Source: Fodinicola feengrottensis | GTDB taxonomy: Bacteria; Actinomycetota; Actinomycetes; Mycobacteriales; HKI-0501 | Assembly: GCF_010993775.1 (NCBI RefSeq) | Contig: NZ_WOTO01000036.1 | Coordinates: forward strand, 31,380-95,379 | Length of the DNA stretch: 64,000 nt | Direction: 5' to 3' | Part shown: positions 35,796 to 45,991 of the stretch, one piece after another | Layout of the letters: each line of letters starts with the position of its first letter | How positions within the stretch are numbered: position 1 is the first letter of the stretch | Notes under the pieces: generated by a model | Told to the model about the DNA's origin: nothing | What the model saw: the letters and a program-made list of their open reading frames with translations, nothing else | Database searches by the model: none | Position numbers and translations under genes: made by a program

Positions 35796-37781
35796 GTGAA
35801 ACCTCTCAGCGTCGTACTGGCGGCAGTGCTGGTCATCGCCGGCCTGGGGTGGGCGCCGCCGGCGGCGACCGCGTCCACCGGGGCCAGTGCGGCGGGCTAT
35901 GTGTCCCAACTGCCGGACCCGATCTTTTACCCGCGGCTCATTCGGCTGCTGCCCACAACGGCGCCGCGAACGGCACTTTGGTCGCATCCGCGACGCGAGG
36001 GTGGGGCGCGAGCGGCGACGGCGTCGGTCGCATCTTCAGCAGTACCGATGACGGCCGGACGTGGACGCGGACCGCCACCATCGCCGACCCAGCCTCGGCT
36101 GGCGGCGCGTTGTGCTGCACGACTTTGTACGAGTTGCCGGCCGCGGTGGGCGCGTACCCGGCGGGGACCCTGCTGTGGGCGACCTCGACCGGTTCGAGCC
36201 GCGGCACCGCGGAGCTGCGGCTGTGGACCAGCACGAATCAGGGCGGAACGTGGTCGTTCGCCGGCTCGATCGTCAGCGCGCCGAGCACGGCGGCCAGCAA
36301 CCGCGCTTTCTGGGAGCCGGAGTTCGCCGTCACCAAGAATGCCGAACTCGCGGTCTATTACTCCGACGACCTCACCGCGCAGGCCCAGCACGACCAGAAA
36401 CTCGCTGAGGCGCGGACCAGTGATCTCCATGACTGGTCCGAAAAACGCGATGTGGTGGCGAGCGCGACCCGGGCCAACCGGCCGGGCATGGCCGTCGTAC
36501 GTAAGATCGGCGACGGCTCGTACGTGATGACCTACGAGTTCTGTGGCAGCTGGCAGGGAAACTGCGAGGTCCGCATGCGTACGTCGGCGGACGGCTGGGA
36601 CTGGGGCGATCCCGCCACTGTTGGTTCGGTGCTCGGTGCCGACGGCGAGTACGCCGGGCACGCGCCGACGGTCGAGTGGCTGAATTCCGGAATTCCGGGC
36701 GGAACCTTGGTGGTGGTCGGCCAGTTCATGTACAACTCCAACGGTACGGTCGCCGCGGACAGCGGCCAGGTCATGTTGGTCAACGAATATGGCAGCTGGC
36801 GGCGAGCGCCCGCGCCCGTACGAGTGTCGAATGCCGCGGATGCCTGCGACAACTACAGTTCCCCGCTGCTGGCCTCGGCAGACGGGCAGCGCGTCGAGCA
36901 GCTCGCGGAAGCTGGTTGCACCGCGTATTTCGGCGTCGCGAACACCACCGTGGCCACGTCCGTACGAGCATCCCTTTCTGGCGACGGAAAAGCCGACATC
37001 GCCGGTATCGACACGGCCGGTGCCATTCGGGCGTGGATTAACGTCAAGGGATTCGACACCATGCCTTGGGGCGCCAGTCTGGCCGTCGCGTCGATGAGTA
37101 CGGATCCGCGACGAACCAGGTTCGCGGACCTGGACGGCGACGGCAAAAAGGACATCATCTCGATCGAACCTGACCCGACCAACCCGAATGCGAGCCGGGT
37201 TTACGCGTGGCACAACGGACGTGGGTTTGCCTCGCCGCCCTGGGACGGCGCGAAAACCCTGATCGCCGAGATGGACGCCGACCCGGCGCGAACACAGTTC
37301 GCGGACCTCGACGGCGATGGCAAGGCCGACATCATCGCGATTGGCGCGGACGGCAACGTTACCGGGTGGCGCAACATCCGCGGGTTCGCCGAAAACCCGT
37401 GGGGCGGCAGCCAAACCCACTTGGCCGCACTCGACCCCGATCCGACCCGGATCAAGTTCGCCGATCTCGATGGCGACGGCAAGGCGGACCTGATTTCGGT
37501 GGGCCCGGACGGAAAGGTGCTCGCCTGGCACAATGTCCTGGGTTTCGCGCCGAATCCGTGGGCCGGCGGCCCGACCCAGATCGCCGCGATGGATCCGAAC
37601 CCGGACCGGACCCAGTTTCGCCGATCTCGACGGCGACGGCAAAGCCGACATCGTCGGGATCGGCGCGGACGGGACCGTCACCGGATGGCGCAATGTCCTG
37701 GGTTTCGCGCCGAATCCGTGGGGCGCCAGCAGGCAGATCGCCCAGATGGACCTGGACCCGACCCGGACCTATCTTATTTAG
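35796..37781 (+). CDS. secreted sialidase-fold / FG-GAP repeat protein (frameshifted)
   Basis: Exported protein of about 660 residues. GTG 35796 has GGGGAG upstream and opens a signal peptide, KPLSVVLAAVLVIAGLGWAPP followed by AATA-S. The middle (to about residue 400) is a BNR-type sialidase-like beta-propeller with Asp-box motifs SSTDDGRTW and TSTNQGGTW, plus EFCGSWQGNCEVRMRTS. The C-terminus has five repeats of about 47 residues with (F)ADLDGDGKADII, Ca-binding FG-GAP/VCBS loops, and W.N..GF..NPWG. Shifts lie near 35950 and 37618. Probably an extracellular glycan-binding or glycan-cleaving enzyme; the catalytic residues were not verified. Confidence 0.8.
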
Positions 37782-37860
37782 TACCTCGTCAAGCAACGTT
37801 GGGTAGGTAATCGGGTCGGCGGATTTTGGAACCGCTCACAGGCTTCGTGAGCCACTCTCG

Positions 37861-38008
37861 ACACGATCAGCCTTGACCCAGTTTCCCGCGTCTGAGTCAC
37901 AATCCCCAGGTCCCGAGCCACCTGCGCGACCGTCTTGTCCGTCTCACGCACAATCCACACCGCTCCCGCACGGAACGCCGAATCGTACTTCCGCCGCATT
38001 TCCGGCAT
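37861..38008 (-). pseudogene. transposase OrfA fragment
   Basis: The N-terminal helix-turn-helix of an IS3-type OrfA is readable (MRRKYDSAFRAGAVWIVRE, TDKTVAQVARDLGI). The rest of the protein is missing, and the frame runs on into unrelated sequence toward 37778. It is an end-truncated IS relic lying head to head with the next one. Confidence 0.65.
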
Positions 38009-38013
38009 CCCTG

Positions 38014-38389
38014 GTGCCTGATCCTGAGGTTCCGGCGAAGGCGCGGTCGCGACAGTATTCCGTGTCTTGCAAGGTAAAGACTCTGGCTGAGTACGAGGAG
38101 TTGGATGAAGCGGACAGGGTGCCCTGCTGCGACGGGAAGGCTCGTATACGTCGCTGATCTTGGCGTGGCGGACTTAGCGGGACCAAGGAGCGCTGGCGGG
38201 GGGGCTGGTCGATCCCGCGGGGCGGCCTGCGGCCGACCCGCGGGATCGGGAGAACGTCCAGCTGCACAAGGAAAAAGAGCGCCTGGTCGGCGAGCTGGGC
38301 AAGGCTCGGCAGGTGATCGATATCCAGGGAAAACTCTCCGCACTGATGGAGCAACTCGCACATAGCAGGGTTGTGGGCCGCCGGGCGTG
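38014..38389 (+). pseudogene. second transposase OrfA relic
   Basis: A different actinobacterial transposase OrfA can be pieced together. GTG 38014 gives PDPEVPAKARSRQYSVSCK, then TLAEYEELDEADRG, ALLRREGSYTSLI, and finally ENVQLHKEKERLVGELGKAR with VIDIQGKLSALMEQLAH. It needs several frame changes and contains a TAG inside the EWRKQRD-like segment (near 38175). No OrfB or terminal inverted repeats are visible. A G/C-rich palindrome (near 38214-38246) interrupts the middle. Confidence 0.65.
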
Positions 38390-38416
38390 ATAGTGCCCGG
38401 CGGCCGGGTGGATGTT

Positions 38417-39660
38417 CTATGTGGCGAGCTGGTTAATCCCGCGGATGGGTCTTCGTTCGCGGTCAACGTACGCGGGCGGTAGGAATTCAACGATTCCGTT
38501 GACGATGCGTACGTCCCAGCCGCCGTGGTGCACTAATCGATGGCAGCGGTCGCACAGGAGTACGCAATTGTCAAGGCAGGTATGCCCACCATCGGCCCAG
38601 TGCTGCACGTGGTGCCCTCTGTCCAGCGGGGTGGTCGGCCGCATCTGGCGCAGCCTTTGTCTCGCGCTATCAAGGCTTTGCGTAGGGCTGGTGTGATGAG
38701 TCGTTCGTTGCGTCCGACATCCAGGGGCACGCTGTCGCTGCCCAGCACCATCGGGATAATGTCCGCGTCACACGCGAGCCGGCGGACGCCTTCGGGGGAA
38801 ATCGGTGCGCCGCTGTGTGGGTAGGCGACTCCGAGGCGGTCTCGGAGCGTGTCCCAGCTGATGGTGATGGTGAGATGCGGCCGCTCGGCGCCCTGGATGG
38901 GGAGTTTCCCGGAGTCCGCGATCAGATTCAGGGCTTCCGCGAGCGCGTCCCCGTTGCGCTCGGACACTGACCGCTGATCAGGGGTGCCATTCTCAGCCGG
39001 GCGGGGTTTAGTCAGGGGGCTCAGAATTTCACTGAACAAAGTGCCGGTTTCCCCGTCGAACGAGCCACTGAAGTTCAGGCGCCCGTCTGTCCCGGTGTGC
39101 AGGGACAGTTCGCGGCGTGGTGTCTCGTTTTCGTGTTCGGACGGCGCCGGTCCGTCAGGGTCCAGGTGATCATGGATCCGTCGGCCAACTTTGGCTAGGC
39201 CGGGTGCGGTGTACCGTTTCGCGTGCTCCACCAGCGACGCTTCGGCTTCCTCACGATCCTGGATGGTCACCCTGGCCGGGAGCCTGGTCACGACCCCAAC
39301 AATCGTGTCGATCTGGGAGTCGGCGAGTTCCCCGCGGCGCATCGCCTCACTCGCTATGCTGAGTGTGGGTGCGAGTGTTTCCCCGGTCAGGGCTTGGCTG
39401 GGGCACAGGTTCAGGGCTCGTTTGTAGCGTCGGGATGCCTCTGTGGGGGACAGTCGCAGGAGGTCTTGCAGCATGCCCAGGGTGTTGCGGTGTCCGAGCG
39501 TCTTGCCGACGTTTCCTCGGTGGATCGCCGCGACAATGTCCAGCACTTCGACCTGCAGTAGCCGGACCGCTTTTTCTTTTGCCTGCAGCAGCTCACCGAG
39601 CTCGTCCGGGTCACACCTCCAGAGAGTTCTGGAGTGGTGGTCGTCGTCGCCGGCGGCCAT
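38417..39660 (-). CDS. DUF222 / HNH endonuclease-domain protein (frameshifted)
   Basis: Member of the multicopy actinobacterial 13E12-type family, about 415 residues. DUF222 occupies the first 300 residues (LLQAKEKAVRLLQVEVLDIVAAI, ALTGETLAPTLSIASEAMRRGELADSQIDTI). Then come LRKALIARDKGCARCGRPPRW and, after an indel near 38630, GHHVQHWADGGHTCLDNCVLLCDRCHRLVHHGGW, a complete HNH site with the CxxC pairs. A nuclease is expected; members of this family are often linked to mobile DNA. ATG 39660. It stands beside two transposase relics. Confidence 0.85.
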
Positions 39661-40026
39661 GACATTAATTCTACCGCCGGCACCGACAATATGGCCGCGT
39701 ATGGGTAATCAGGAATTGCATACTTTCACAATAACCTCAACGAAACATAGAGAGCGCGCGCGTTCAATTGAGGTTCTGGGGGAACCTCAGTTGGCGACGT
39801 TGGCCGGCTACGCCGCCTTGGCCGAGGACACTTGCGCCCTCATCCCACCCCCAAGTACTCAGGTCATCCCAACCATCAATTGGCACCGGATAAATCGACA
39901 TAGTGCAGATATCGTTCCTTGACGTGCTCGACGTGTTCACCTTGCCAACGACCTCCAGGTCTGCTGCTACTTTAATGGTGCGGGCAGCCTTGTGTCCGCT
40001 CTGGCGCCGGACGAACGGATGAATGG
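39661..40026. other. intergenic, lower-GC stretch without a supported gene
   Basis: 366 bases with AT-richer composition than the genes on either side. A short + frame starting near 39700 has no homology that I can recognise. The region presumably holds the promoters of the HNH gene and of the small membrane gene. Confidence 0.35.
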
Positions 40027-40239
40027 ATGACTTCGGCTGTTCCCCCGTATGTCATGAGCGTCGGCTGCGTCTTCCTGGCTGGCCTGAACGCTTACCAGGC
40101 CATTACGGGTCGGCGGCTGAGCAAGGCGCCGAGTGGGCGCGATCAGCAGACGATGAGGCGTCAGTCATCAATCGCGGCGGTCGTACTCGGCCTCGTTGCT
40201 GTCGTTGGTTTCGCCGTTGCGGCCGTGATGGGAAGCTGA
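40027..40239 (+). CDS. small two-TM membrane protein
   Basis: 70 residues from ATG 40027 (MTSAVPPYVMSVGCVFLAG). TM1 is YVMSVGCVFLAGLNAYQAI; a basic loop RRLSKAPSGRDQQTMRRQ follows; TM2 is SSIAAVVLGLVAVVGFAVAAVMG. Coding bias looks genuine. Another in-frame ATG lies earlier at 40024-40026 only in a different frame. Function unknown. Confidence 0.5.
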   Translation: MTSAVPPYVMSVGCVFLAGLNAYQAITGRRLSKAPSGRDQQTMRRQSSIAAVVLGLVAVVGFAVAAVMGS

Positions 40240-40391
40240 CCACGACCTGTTTCGTGAGTGTTGGGAGTCCTCTCGCGAGCCTGCTTCTGCCTTCGTCCTC
40301 TTGATCGACTTCGTGCAGGCCGACAGCCAGATCAGCACATCGACCCGAGCAGATGTCCCGCAGTGACAGAGTCGGCGTTAGCTCACAGTGC

Positions 40392-40597
40392 TCAAGGCGG
40401 TCTGTACGAGCGTGCCAGCGCGGCTTTCTGGACGATGAAGCTGGCTTCGTACACCGTTTCCTGGGCTGCCTCGTCGGGGTCGGGGTCCAGCGCGTAGTAG
40501 GCGAGGATGTGGGCTCGCGCCACTGGCGCCGTTCGTGATCCGGTTCGGTGGTGTCGGTGCCCTGCTGCTGGGCCTGTTGGATGCCCTCTTCGTGCAT
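40392..40597 (-). CDS. possible small hypothetical protein (frameshifted)
   Basis: Reading ATG 40597 (MHEEGIQQAQQQGTDTTEP) and shifting once near 40520 gives a coherent ending RAHILAYYALDPDPDEAAQE then TVYEASFIVQKAALARSYRPP and a stop at 40392-40394. The second part has good codon bias and a clear amphipathic helix. No family is recognised. No other gene is seen in 40240-40832. Confidence 0.35.
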
Positions 40598-40832
40598 CAG
40601 GCGCTCACTCTCAGCTGGTCGCCGTTGGCCTCAGCCACTGCCGTAGCGGCGAGCCCCCGTACTGACCGGCGTGTAGTGCGGTCACCGTTTCTTGTGCACC
40701 GGCAATCGGGACTACGCCCAACACGTGAGTGGTGACGGCGGCGACCACCCGCCGTTGCGCGACCGGTCAGCGCCACCGAGATCGGGCGATGTCACGCGTC
40801 AGGCGGCGTAAATTACAACAAATCTACCTACA

Positions 40833-42050
40833 CTAGTACCGAATCGGGAGCTCTTCGAGACCGCGGATGATGCTGGTGATTCCGTTGTCACGCCACCGCA
40901 ACTTCTCGGGCGAGACGGCAAGGGCCAGGTCCGGGAAGCGGCGTACGAGCGTACCGATCGCGATCTGACCTTCGAGCCGGGCGAGCGGGGCACCGAGGCA
41001 GAAGTGCAGGCCGTGGCCGAAAGCGAGGTGGGATGGGGTGGCCCGGGTGATGTCGAGTTGGTCGCCTTGCGGCGCGTGCGCAGGGTCGTGGTCGGCGGCG
41101 GCCAGTACGACCGACACCATGCTGTTGGCCGGGATCGTCACGCCGGCGATTTCCACGTCCTGGACCGTGTAGCGCGGCGTGGCCCGCTCGACAGGACCGT
41201 CGAAGCGGAGCAGTTCCTCGATTGCCGGCACCACCAGCTCGGGTCGCTCGCGAAGCAGTTTCAGCTGGTCAGGGTGGCACAACAGGGCGAGCATGCCGTT
41301 CCCGATCAGGTTGACGGTGGTCTCGTGGCCGGCCACCAGCAGCAGCTGGATCATGCCGACCAGCTCGTCCTCGGACAGCCCGTCCCGTTCGTCCGCGGCC
41401 ACCACCAGAGCGCTGACCAGATCGGGCAGCTCGTCCGGCGGCAGCGTCGGGTCCACTCGTACGCGAGCATTCGCCACCAGACCCGTCATGTAGTCGCGCA
41501 TCCACCGACGGGCCTCGCGTTGTGCGGCTAATCCCTCGGGCGTCAACTCCGGCGAAATGCTCGCCCTGGTGTTCCGGTGAAAGTCGTGCCGATCGGCGAA
41601 GGGCACGCCCAGCAGCTCGCAGATAACCGTTACTGGCAACGGAAAAGCCAGCGCGGCGAGCAGATCCGCCTCGGTCCCGCCGGCCATTTCATCCAGCAGT
41701 GCGTCGGTGATTTGTTGGACTCGCGGCCGGAGCGCCTCCATCCGTCGCCGGGTGAAGGCGCTGGTGACCAGCCGGCGCAGCCGGGTGTGGTCCGGCGGGT
41801 CGGTGGACAGCAGGTTGACGCCGAGTGGGTTCTCGCTTTCGGTGACCAGGCCCAGGTCGCGCACCCACTGCGGCGCGTGCCGCGGATGCTTGGAAAGCCG
41901 CGGGTCGCTCAGCGCCGCGCGGGCGTCCTCGTACCGGCTGACCAGCCAGATCTCGGCGCCCATCGGCCCCTCGATCCGGTGCACCGGCGCTTGTTCACGC
42001 AATCGCTTGTACGCCTCGTACGGATCGGCCCGGTCAATGGCGACGGTCAT
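40833..42050 (-). CDS. cytochrome P450
   Basis: 405 residues, intact, soluble bacterial (CYP105/107-like size) monooxygenase. The I-helix reads LLLVAGHETTVNLIGNGM with the acid/Thr pair replaced by His-Glu-Thr-Thr as is common in bacteria. The K-helix ExxR is EELLR. The heme loop is FGHGLHFCLGAPLARLE with the Cys thiolate ligand. ATG 42050 has GGAGG five bases upstream (MTVAIDRADPYEAYKRLREQ), preferred over the frame opening at 42107. A divergent TetR gene and a palindrome between them suggest ligand-induced control. No ferredoxin gene is adjacent; a ferredoxin reductase lies at 56813-58046. Confidence 0.95.
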   Translation of the reverse strand: MTVAIDRADPYEAYKRLREQAPVHRIEGPMGAEIWLVSRYEDARAALSDPRLSKHPRHAPQWVRDLGLVTESENPLGVNLLSTDPPDHTRLRRLVTSAFTRRRMEALRPRVQQITDALLDEMAGGTEADLLAALAFPLPVTVICELLGVPFADRHDFHRNTRASISPELTPEGLAAQREARRWMRDYMTGLVANARVRVDPTLPPDELPDLVSALVVAADERDGLSEDELVGMIQLLLVAGHETTVNLIGNGMLALLCHPDQLKLLRERPELVVPAIEELLRFDGPVERATPRYTVQDVEIAGVTIPANSMVSVVLAAADHDPAHAPQGDQLDITRATPSHLAFGHGLHFCLGAPLARLEGQIAIGTLVRRFPDLALAVSPEKLRWRDNGITSIIRGLEELPIRY

Positions 42051-42105
42051 CTCGACCTCCAGAATAGATACGGCTCCGTTGCTTATCGAGCCTATTGTCG
42101 TTCCC

Positions 42106-42129
42106 ATAAGAAACGCAAGGGTTTCTTAT
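42106..42129. promoter_or_regulatory. TetR operator between P450 and regulator
   Basis: ATAAGAAAC (42106-42114) and GTTTCTTAT (42121-42129) are perfect inverted repeats with a 6-base spacer. They lie 56 bases before the P450 start and just before the TetR start. Confidence 0.7.
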
Positions 42130-42149
42130 TGGTGAGTAGAGTGCAGTGG

Positions 42150-42734
42150 GTGACATCGAGCCAGACAACTCGTACCCGCCGTCGCGGGCAGGCGTTGGAG
42201 GACGCGATCTTCCAGGCCGTCCTCGACGAACTCTCGACGGTCGGTTACGGCCGGATGACCATGGAAGGCGTAGCGGTCCGCGCTGGTACGGCCAAGTCCT
42301 CGCTTTATCGGCGCTGGGCCACCCTCGAGGACCTGGTCATCACGGCGGTGAACGAGTGGCTGCCGAACCCGCCGCCGCTGGCCGAGACCGGAGACCTGCG
42401 CGCCGACCTGGTCACCGCGATGACCAGGATGGCCGACACGCTGGCCGGCCCGATCGGGCGCGCGATCGGCAGCATCCTCGGTGACCTGCGCAAATCGCCC
42501 AGCCTGCAGGCTGCCGCCCGGGAGAAGGTGATCGAGCCACGGCAACGCGGTCTGCGGGCCATCTTCGAGAGCGCGGCGGCCCGCGGCGAGATCCGGGCCG
42601 GCGCGATCACCCCGATCGTGCTCAACGTCGGGCCGGCGATGGTGATGAGCCGTGGTCTGGTGCAGGGACTTCCGTTGTCCCGACGCGATATCGAGGACAT
42701 CGTCGACCAGTTGATCCTGCCCGCCGTACGGTAA
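42150..42734 (+). CDS. TetR-family regulator
   Basis: About 194 residues, intact. HTH: RRRGQALEDAIFQAVLDELSTVGYGRMTMEGVAVRAGTAKSSLYRRWATLEDLV, a full TetR_N domain. The C-terminal part carries GPIGRAIGSILGDLRKSP and RRDIEDIVDQLILPAVR, as in TetR_C_11 types. Three GTG codons (42132, 42141, 42150) could start it; 42150 (MTSSQTTRTRRRGQ) is chosen because it leaves the operator free. Divergent from the P450 gene. Confidence 0.88.
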   Translation: MTSSQTTRTRRRGQALEDAIFQAVLDELSTVGYGRMTMEGVAVRAGTAKSSLYRRWATLEDLVITAVNEWLPNPPPLAETGDLRADLVTAMTRMADTLAGPIGRAIGSILGDLRKSPSLQAAAREKVIEPRQRGLRAIFESAAARGEIRAGAITPIVLNVGPAMVMSRGLVQGLPLSRRDIEDIVDQLILPAVR

Positions 42735-42807
42735 CTACCGGGCAGCGGTCAGCTCCAGGTGCACGCCGGTCTTGAATTCCCGCCGGCGAGGTGGCCAGGA
42801 TGTGCCC

Positions 42808-44425
42808 ATGGCCGACGACACCTGGTTCACCCCGCTGACCCCGCTCGCCTTTCTGGACCGCTCGGCGCGGGTTTTCCCCGACAGGACGGCCATCGCGTAC
42901 GGCGACCGACGGATCAGCTACGCCGATTTCGCGGCCGAGGCGACCCGGCTCGCGCACGCCCTGCGGGCCAGCGGCGTCAAGCCCGGCGACCGGGTGGCGT
43001 ATCTGCTGCCCAACATCCCCGAGATGCTGGTCGCGCACTTCGGCGTACCGCTGGCCGAAGCCGTGCTGGTCGCGGTCAACACCCGGCTGGCCGGCCCCGA
43101 GGTCCGCCATATTTGCCAGCAATTCCGGCGCGAAACTGCTGTGGTGGTGGACGCGGGCCTGCATCCGACAATCGCGCCGGTGGCGGCCGAGTTGGGGATC
43201 GCGATCGTGACGGTCACCGACCCGGCGTCCGGGGCGGCCGCGGACCCGGCGGTCGGTGGCATGTCGTACGAGGAACTGCTGGCGCGCGGTGCGGACACGC
43301 CGTTGCCGTGGGCGGTGCGGGACGAGCGGGACACGATCTCGATCAACTACACGTCCGGGACCACCGGCCAGCCCAAGGGCGTGATGTATCACCACCGCGG
43401 CGCCTATTTGAACTCCCTGGCCGAAATCGTGCATTCGCAGCACACGCCGGAGTCGCGTTATCTTTGGACACTCCCGATGTTCCACTGCAACGGCTGGTGT
43501 ACGACGTGGGCGGTCACCGCGATCGGTGGTACGCACGTGTGCCTGCGTTCCATAGACGCCAACGAAATCTGGCGGTTGCTCGACGAGGAAGGCATCACCC
43601 ACCTCAATGGCGCCCCGACGGTCGGGTCACCATCGCCAACGCCCAGCCGGCCCACCAGCTCGACCGCGAAATCATCGTCACCACCGCTGGCGCGCCACCG
43701 AGCCCGACCGTCATCGGCCAACTGACGGAGTTGGGCGCCCGGCTGGTGCACGTGTACGGACTGACTGAGACCTACGGCCCGTACACCGTGTGCGAGGTGC
43801 AGGACGGCTGGCTGAAGCTGGATCCGCAGGCCCGCAACAAAATGCTGGCCCGGCAGGGCGTCGGGATGGTCGTCACTGACGGGGTACGGGTGGTCGCTCC
43901 GGATCTGACCGACGTGCCGCGCGACGGCGCGACCATGGGCGAGGTGGTGATGCGTGGCAACAACGTGATGTCCGGCTACTTCGCGGATCCGGCCGCCACC
44001 GAGCGGGCTTTTGCGGGCGGCTGGTTCCATTCCGGTGATCTCGGGGTGTGGCATCCGGACGGCTATATCGAGCTGCGCGACCGGGCCAAGGACATCATCA
44101 TCGTGTCCGGCGGCGAGAACATCTCGACCATCGAGGTGGAGGCCACCATCGACTCGCATCCGGCCGTCCTGGAAGTGGCCGTTGTGGGCGTACCGCACGA
44201 AAAATGGGGGGAGAGCGGCCGAAAGCCTTCGTGGTGCTGCGTTCCGGTGCCACCGCGACAGCTGAGGAGATCGCCGCGCACGTACGCGCCCGGATCGCGC
44301 GTTTCAAGGTGCCGGACACCATCGACTTCGTCGCCGAACTGCCGAAAACTTCCACCGGAAAGATTCAGAAGTTCCAACTGCGCGAACGCGAGTGGAAGGA
44401 CCGCGAATCCCGGATCCAAGGTTAA
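42808..44425 (+). CDS. acyl-CoA synthetase, AMP-forming (frameshifted)
   Basis: ANL-family ligase of about 535 residues that activates a carboxylic acid to its CoA thioester via an adenylate. ATG 42808 gives MADDTWFTPLTPLAFLDRSA. Motifs: NYTSGTTGQPKGVMYHHRGA (P-loop), LPMFHCNGWCTTWAV, VHVYGLTETYGPY, GGWFHSGDLGVWHPDGYIELRDRAKDIII and the C-terminal lysine motif PKTSTGKIQKF. Shifts lie near 43620 and 44210. The layout matches medium-chain or aromatic acyl-CoA synthetases; the substrate is open. It follows the TetR gene on the same strand and precedes an MFS transporter. Confidence 0.9.
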
Positions 44426-44434
44426 ACGGACTAG

Positions 44435-44515
44435 ACCAGACTTTCTGGTAAAACATCATAAGAATGGCGATTCGCTGTTGACGGATCGTGTCGGTCACTG
44501 GCTAACATTGTGACC
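44435..44515. promoter_or_regulatory. two inverted repeats in the promoter region of the second MFS gene
   Basis: ACCAGA / TCTGGT (44435-44440 and 44444-44449) follows the ligase stop. GGTCAC / GTGACC (44493-44498 and 44510-44515) embraces a possible -10 box TAACAT, with TTGACG upstream. The second repeat is a plausible operator; no regulator is assigned. Confidence 0.45.
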
Positions 44516-44589
44516 CGCTCCCCGAGCCGCAGGGACTCACATGAGACCGTCCCCGATTTACCGGCCGATCGCCAGCCAGGAGGAGTTGC

Positions 44590-45975
44590 TTGGCGCTGTC
44601 GGATCTCGCGGTGCGTCGGGTGATGAACCAGCGCGGCACCAAGATCGGCCGGCGGGCCGGCTGGCTGATGATCTCGACGATTCTGATCGAGGCGTGGGAT
44701 CTGTGGGCGATTTCTTTCCTGCTCATCTTCATCAAGGCCGAGTTCCACCCGAATCCGTTCATGGTCGGGCTCGCGGCCGGCGCGGTCAACGCCGGTGCCC
44801 TGCTGGGGTCGCTGTGCGGTGGCTGGGTGGCCGACCGGCTCGGCCGGCGCCGGGTATTCCTGGGCACCATGGTGCTTTTTGTGGTGCTGGCGCTCGCGCA
44901 GGGTTTCGTGACGAACATGTGGGACCTGGTTTTGTTGCGGTTCCTGCTCGGATTCCCGCTGGGCAGCGACATCGCCTGCGGGTACGCGTACATCATGGAG
45001 GCGATGCCCAGGGGCAAGCGGGAGGTGATGGGAAACCGCTGGCAGGCCATGTTCGCCATTGGTGAGGTTTTCGCGATCGCCGCCGTCACGGTGATGTTCC
45101 TCGCCGGCATCCAACCGCACCTGTTGTTGTGGCGCCTCGGCCTCGCGCTTGGTTCGATTCCGGCGTTGGCCTTGCTGCTGGTCCGGCTGAAGCTGCCGGA
45201 CACCGCGATGTCGCTCATTCAACGCGGCCGTTTCCGGGAAGCCAAACGGGTCTCGATGCGGATGTTCGGTGACCCGCTGGAAATGCTGCCCAACCAGGAC
45301 TTCCCGATCAACCGCCCCAGCACTCGGGACTTCCTGCGCAACATCTGGGCCGATCCGGTGCGCAAACGTGCCACTATCTTCGCCTGGATCTCCAATGGCG
45401 CGCAGGGCGCCGAATTCGCCGCTTTCGGGTTCTACTTGCCGGTGATTTTGGTGCTGACCGGGGTGACCGGGATCGCCGCGACCAATTTCGTGACCGGAGC
45501 GATCTATCTCATCGCGGTGGTCAGTGGTTTCGTCGGACCGGCGATCACGCCGTGGATCGGGCACCGCGGCATCGCCCAGTGGGGGTTCGGCACCGCCTTC
45601 GTCTCCCTGCTCGCCGCCGCCGCCGCATTTCTCGCGCTGGACTGGAAAATCCTGGTCCCGGTAGCCGCAGCCACCCTGATGTGGGGCCATTACTGGGATG
45701 CTTCCAACGGCATGACGATCACCGCGATGATCGCCCCCAGCCGCTACAAGGCCACCGCCGCTGGATTCGGCTATATCTTCTGCAAACTCGCCCAGTTCGT
45801 CACGCTGATTCTGTTCCCGGTGATGTTCGCCGCCATCGGCATCCCACTGGCCACGGTTGTCGTCTCGCTCATCTCCCTCGGCGGTTTCCTGGCCGCCCGT
45901 TACATTCTCCCCGAGGTCTACGGCTACGTAGAACAAGAGGACACCCACCGCACTTTGGCCGCCGTACGCGCCTAA
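44590..45975 (+). CDS. MFS transporter, paralogue of the one at 29277
   Basis: 461 residues, intact, 12 TM. TTG 44590 is taken as start because AGGAGGAG stands four bases upstream; it is the likely start codon despite being rare. Signatures: WLMISTILIEAWDLWAISFLLIF, GGWVADRLGRRRVF, FLLGFPLGSDIACGYAYIMEAMPRGKREVMGNRW, GHRGIAQWGFG and MWGHYWDASNGMTIT. Long stretches are identical to the transporter at 29277-30682, so the two are recent paralogues. Here the neighbour is an acyl-CoA ligase rather than sugar-acid enzymes, so the cargo may be an organic acid. Confidence 0.9.
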   Translation: MALSDLAVRRVMNQRGTKIGRRAGWLMISTILIEAWDLWAISFLLIFIKAEFHPNPFMVGLAAGAVNAGALLGSLCGGWVADRLGRRRVFLGTMVLFVVLALAQGFVTNMWDLVLLRFLLGFPLGSDIACGYAYIMEAMPRGKREVMGNRWQAMFAIGEVFAIAAVTVMFLAGIQPHLLLWRLGLALGSIPALALLLVRLKLPDTAMSLIQRGRFREAKRVSMRMFGDPLEMLPNQDFPINRPSTRDFLRNIWADPVRKRATIFAWISNGAQGAEFAAFGFYLPVILVLTGVTGIAATNFVTGAIYLIAVVSGFVGPAITPWIGHRGIAQWGFGTAFVSLLAAAAAFLALDWKILVPVAAATLMWGHYWDASNGMTITAMIAPSRYKATAAGFGYIFCKLAQFVTLILFPVMFAAIGIPLATVVVSLISLGGFLAARYILPEVYGYVEQEDTHRTLAAVRA

Positions 45976-45991
45976 AGCCGCAAAGCCGCGG

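Noticed and set aside
35927..37693. Leftward open frame of 588 codons
   Set aside because: Antisense of the sialidase/FG-GAP gene; its repeats only mirror the FG-GAP repeats on the other strand.
38214..38246. Terminal inverted repeat of an IS
   Set aside because: The G/C palindrome lies inside the OrfA relic, not at an element end, and no target duplication is seen.
44431..45948. Leftward open frame of about 505 codons
   Set aside because: Antisense of the intact MFS transporter; His/Gln/Glu-rich nonsense composition.
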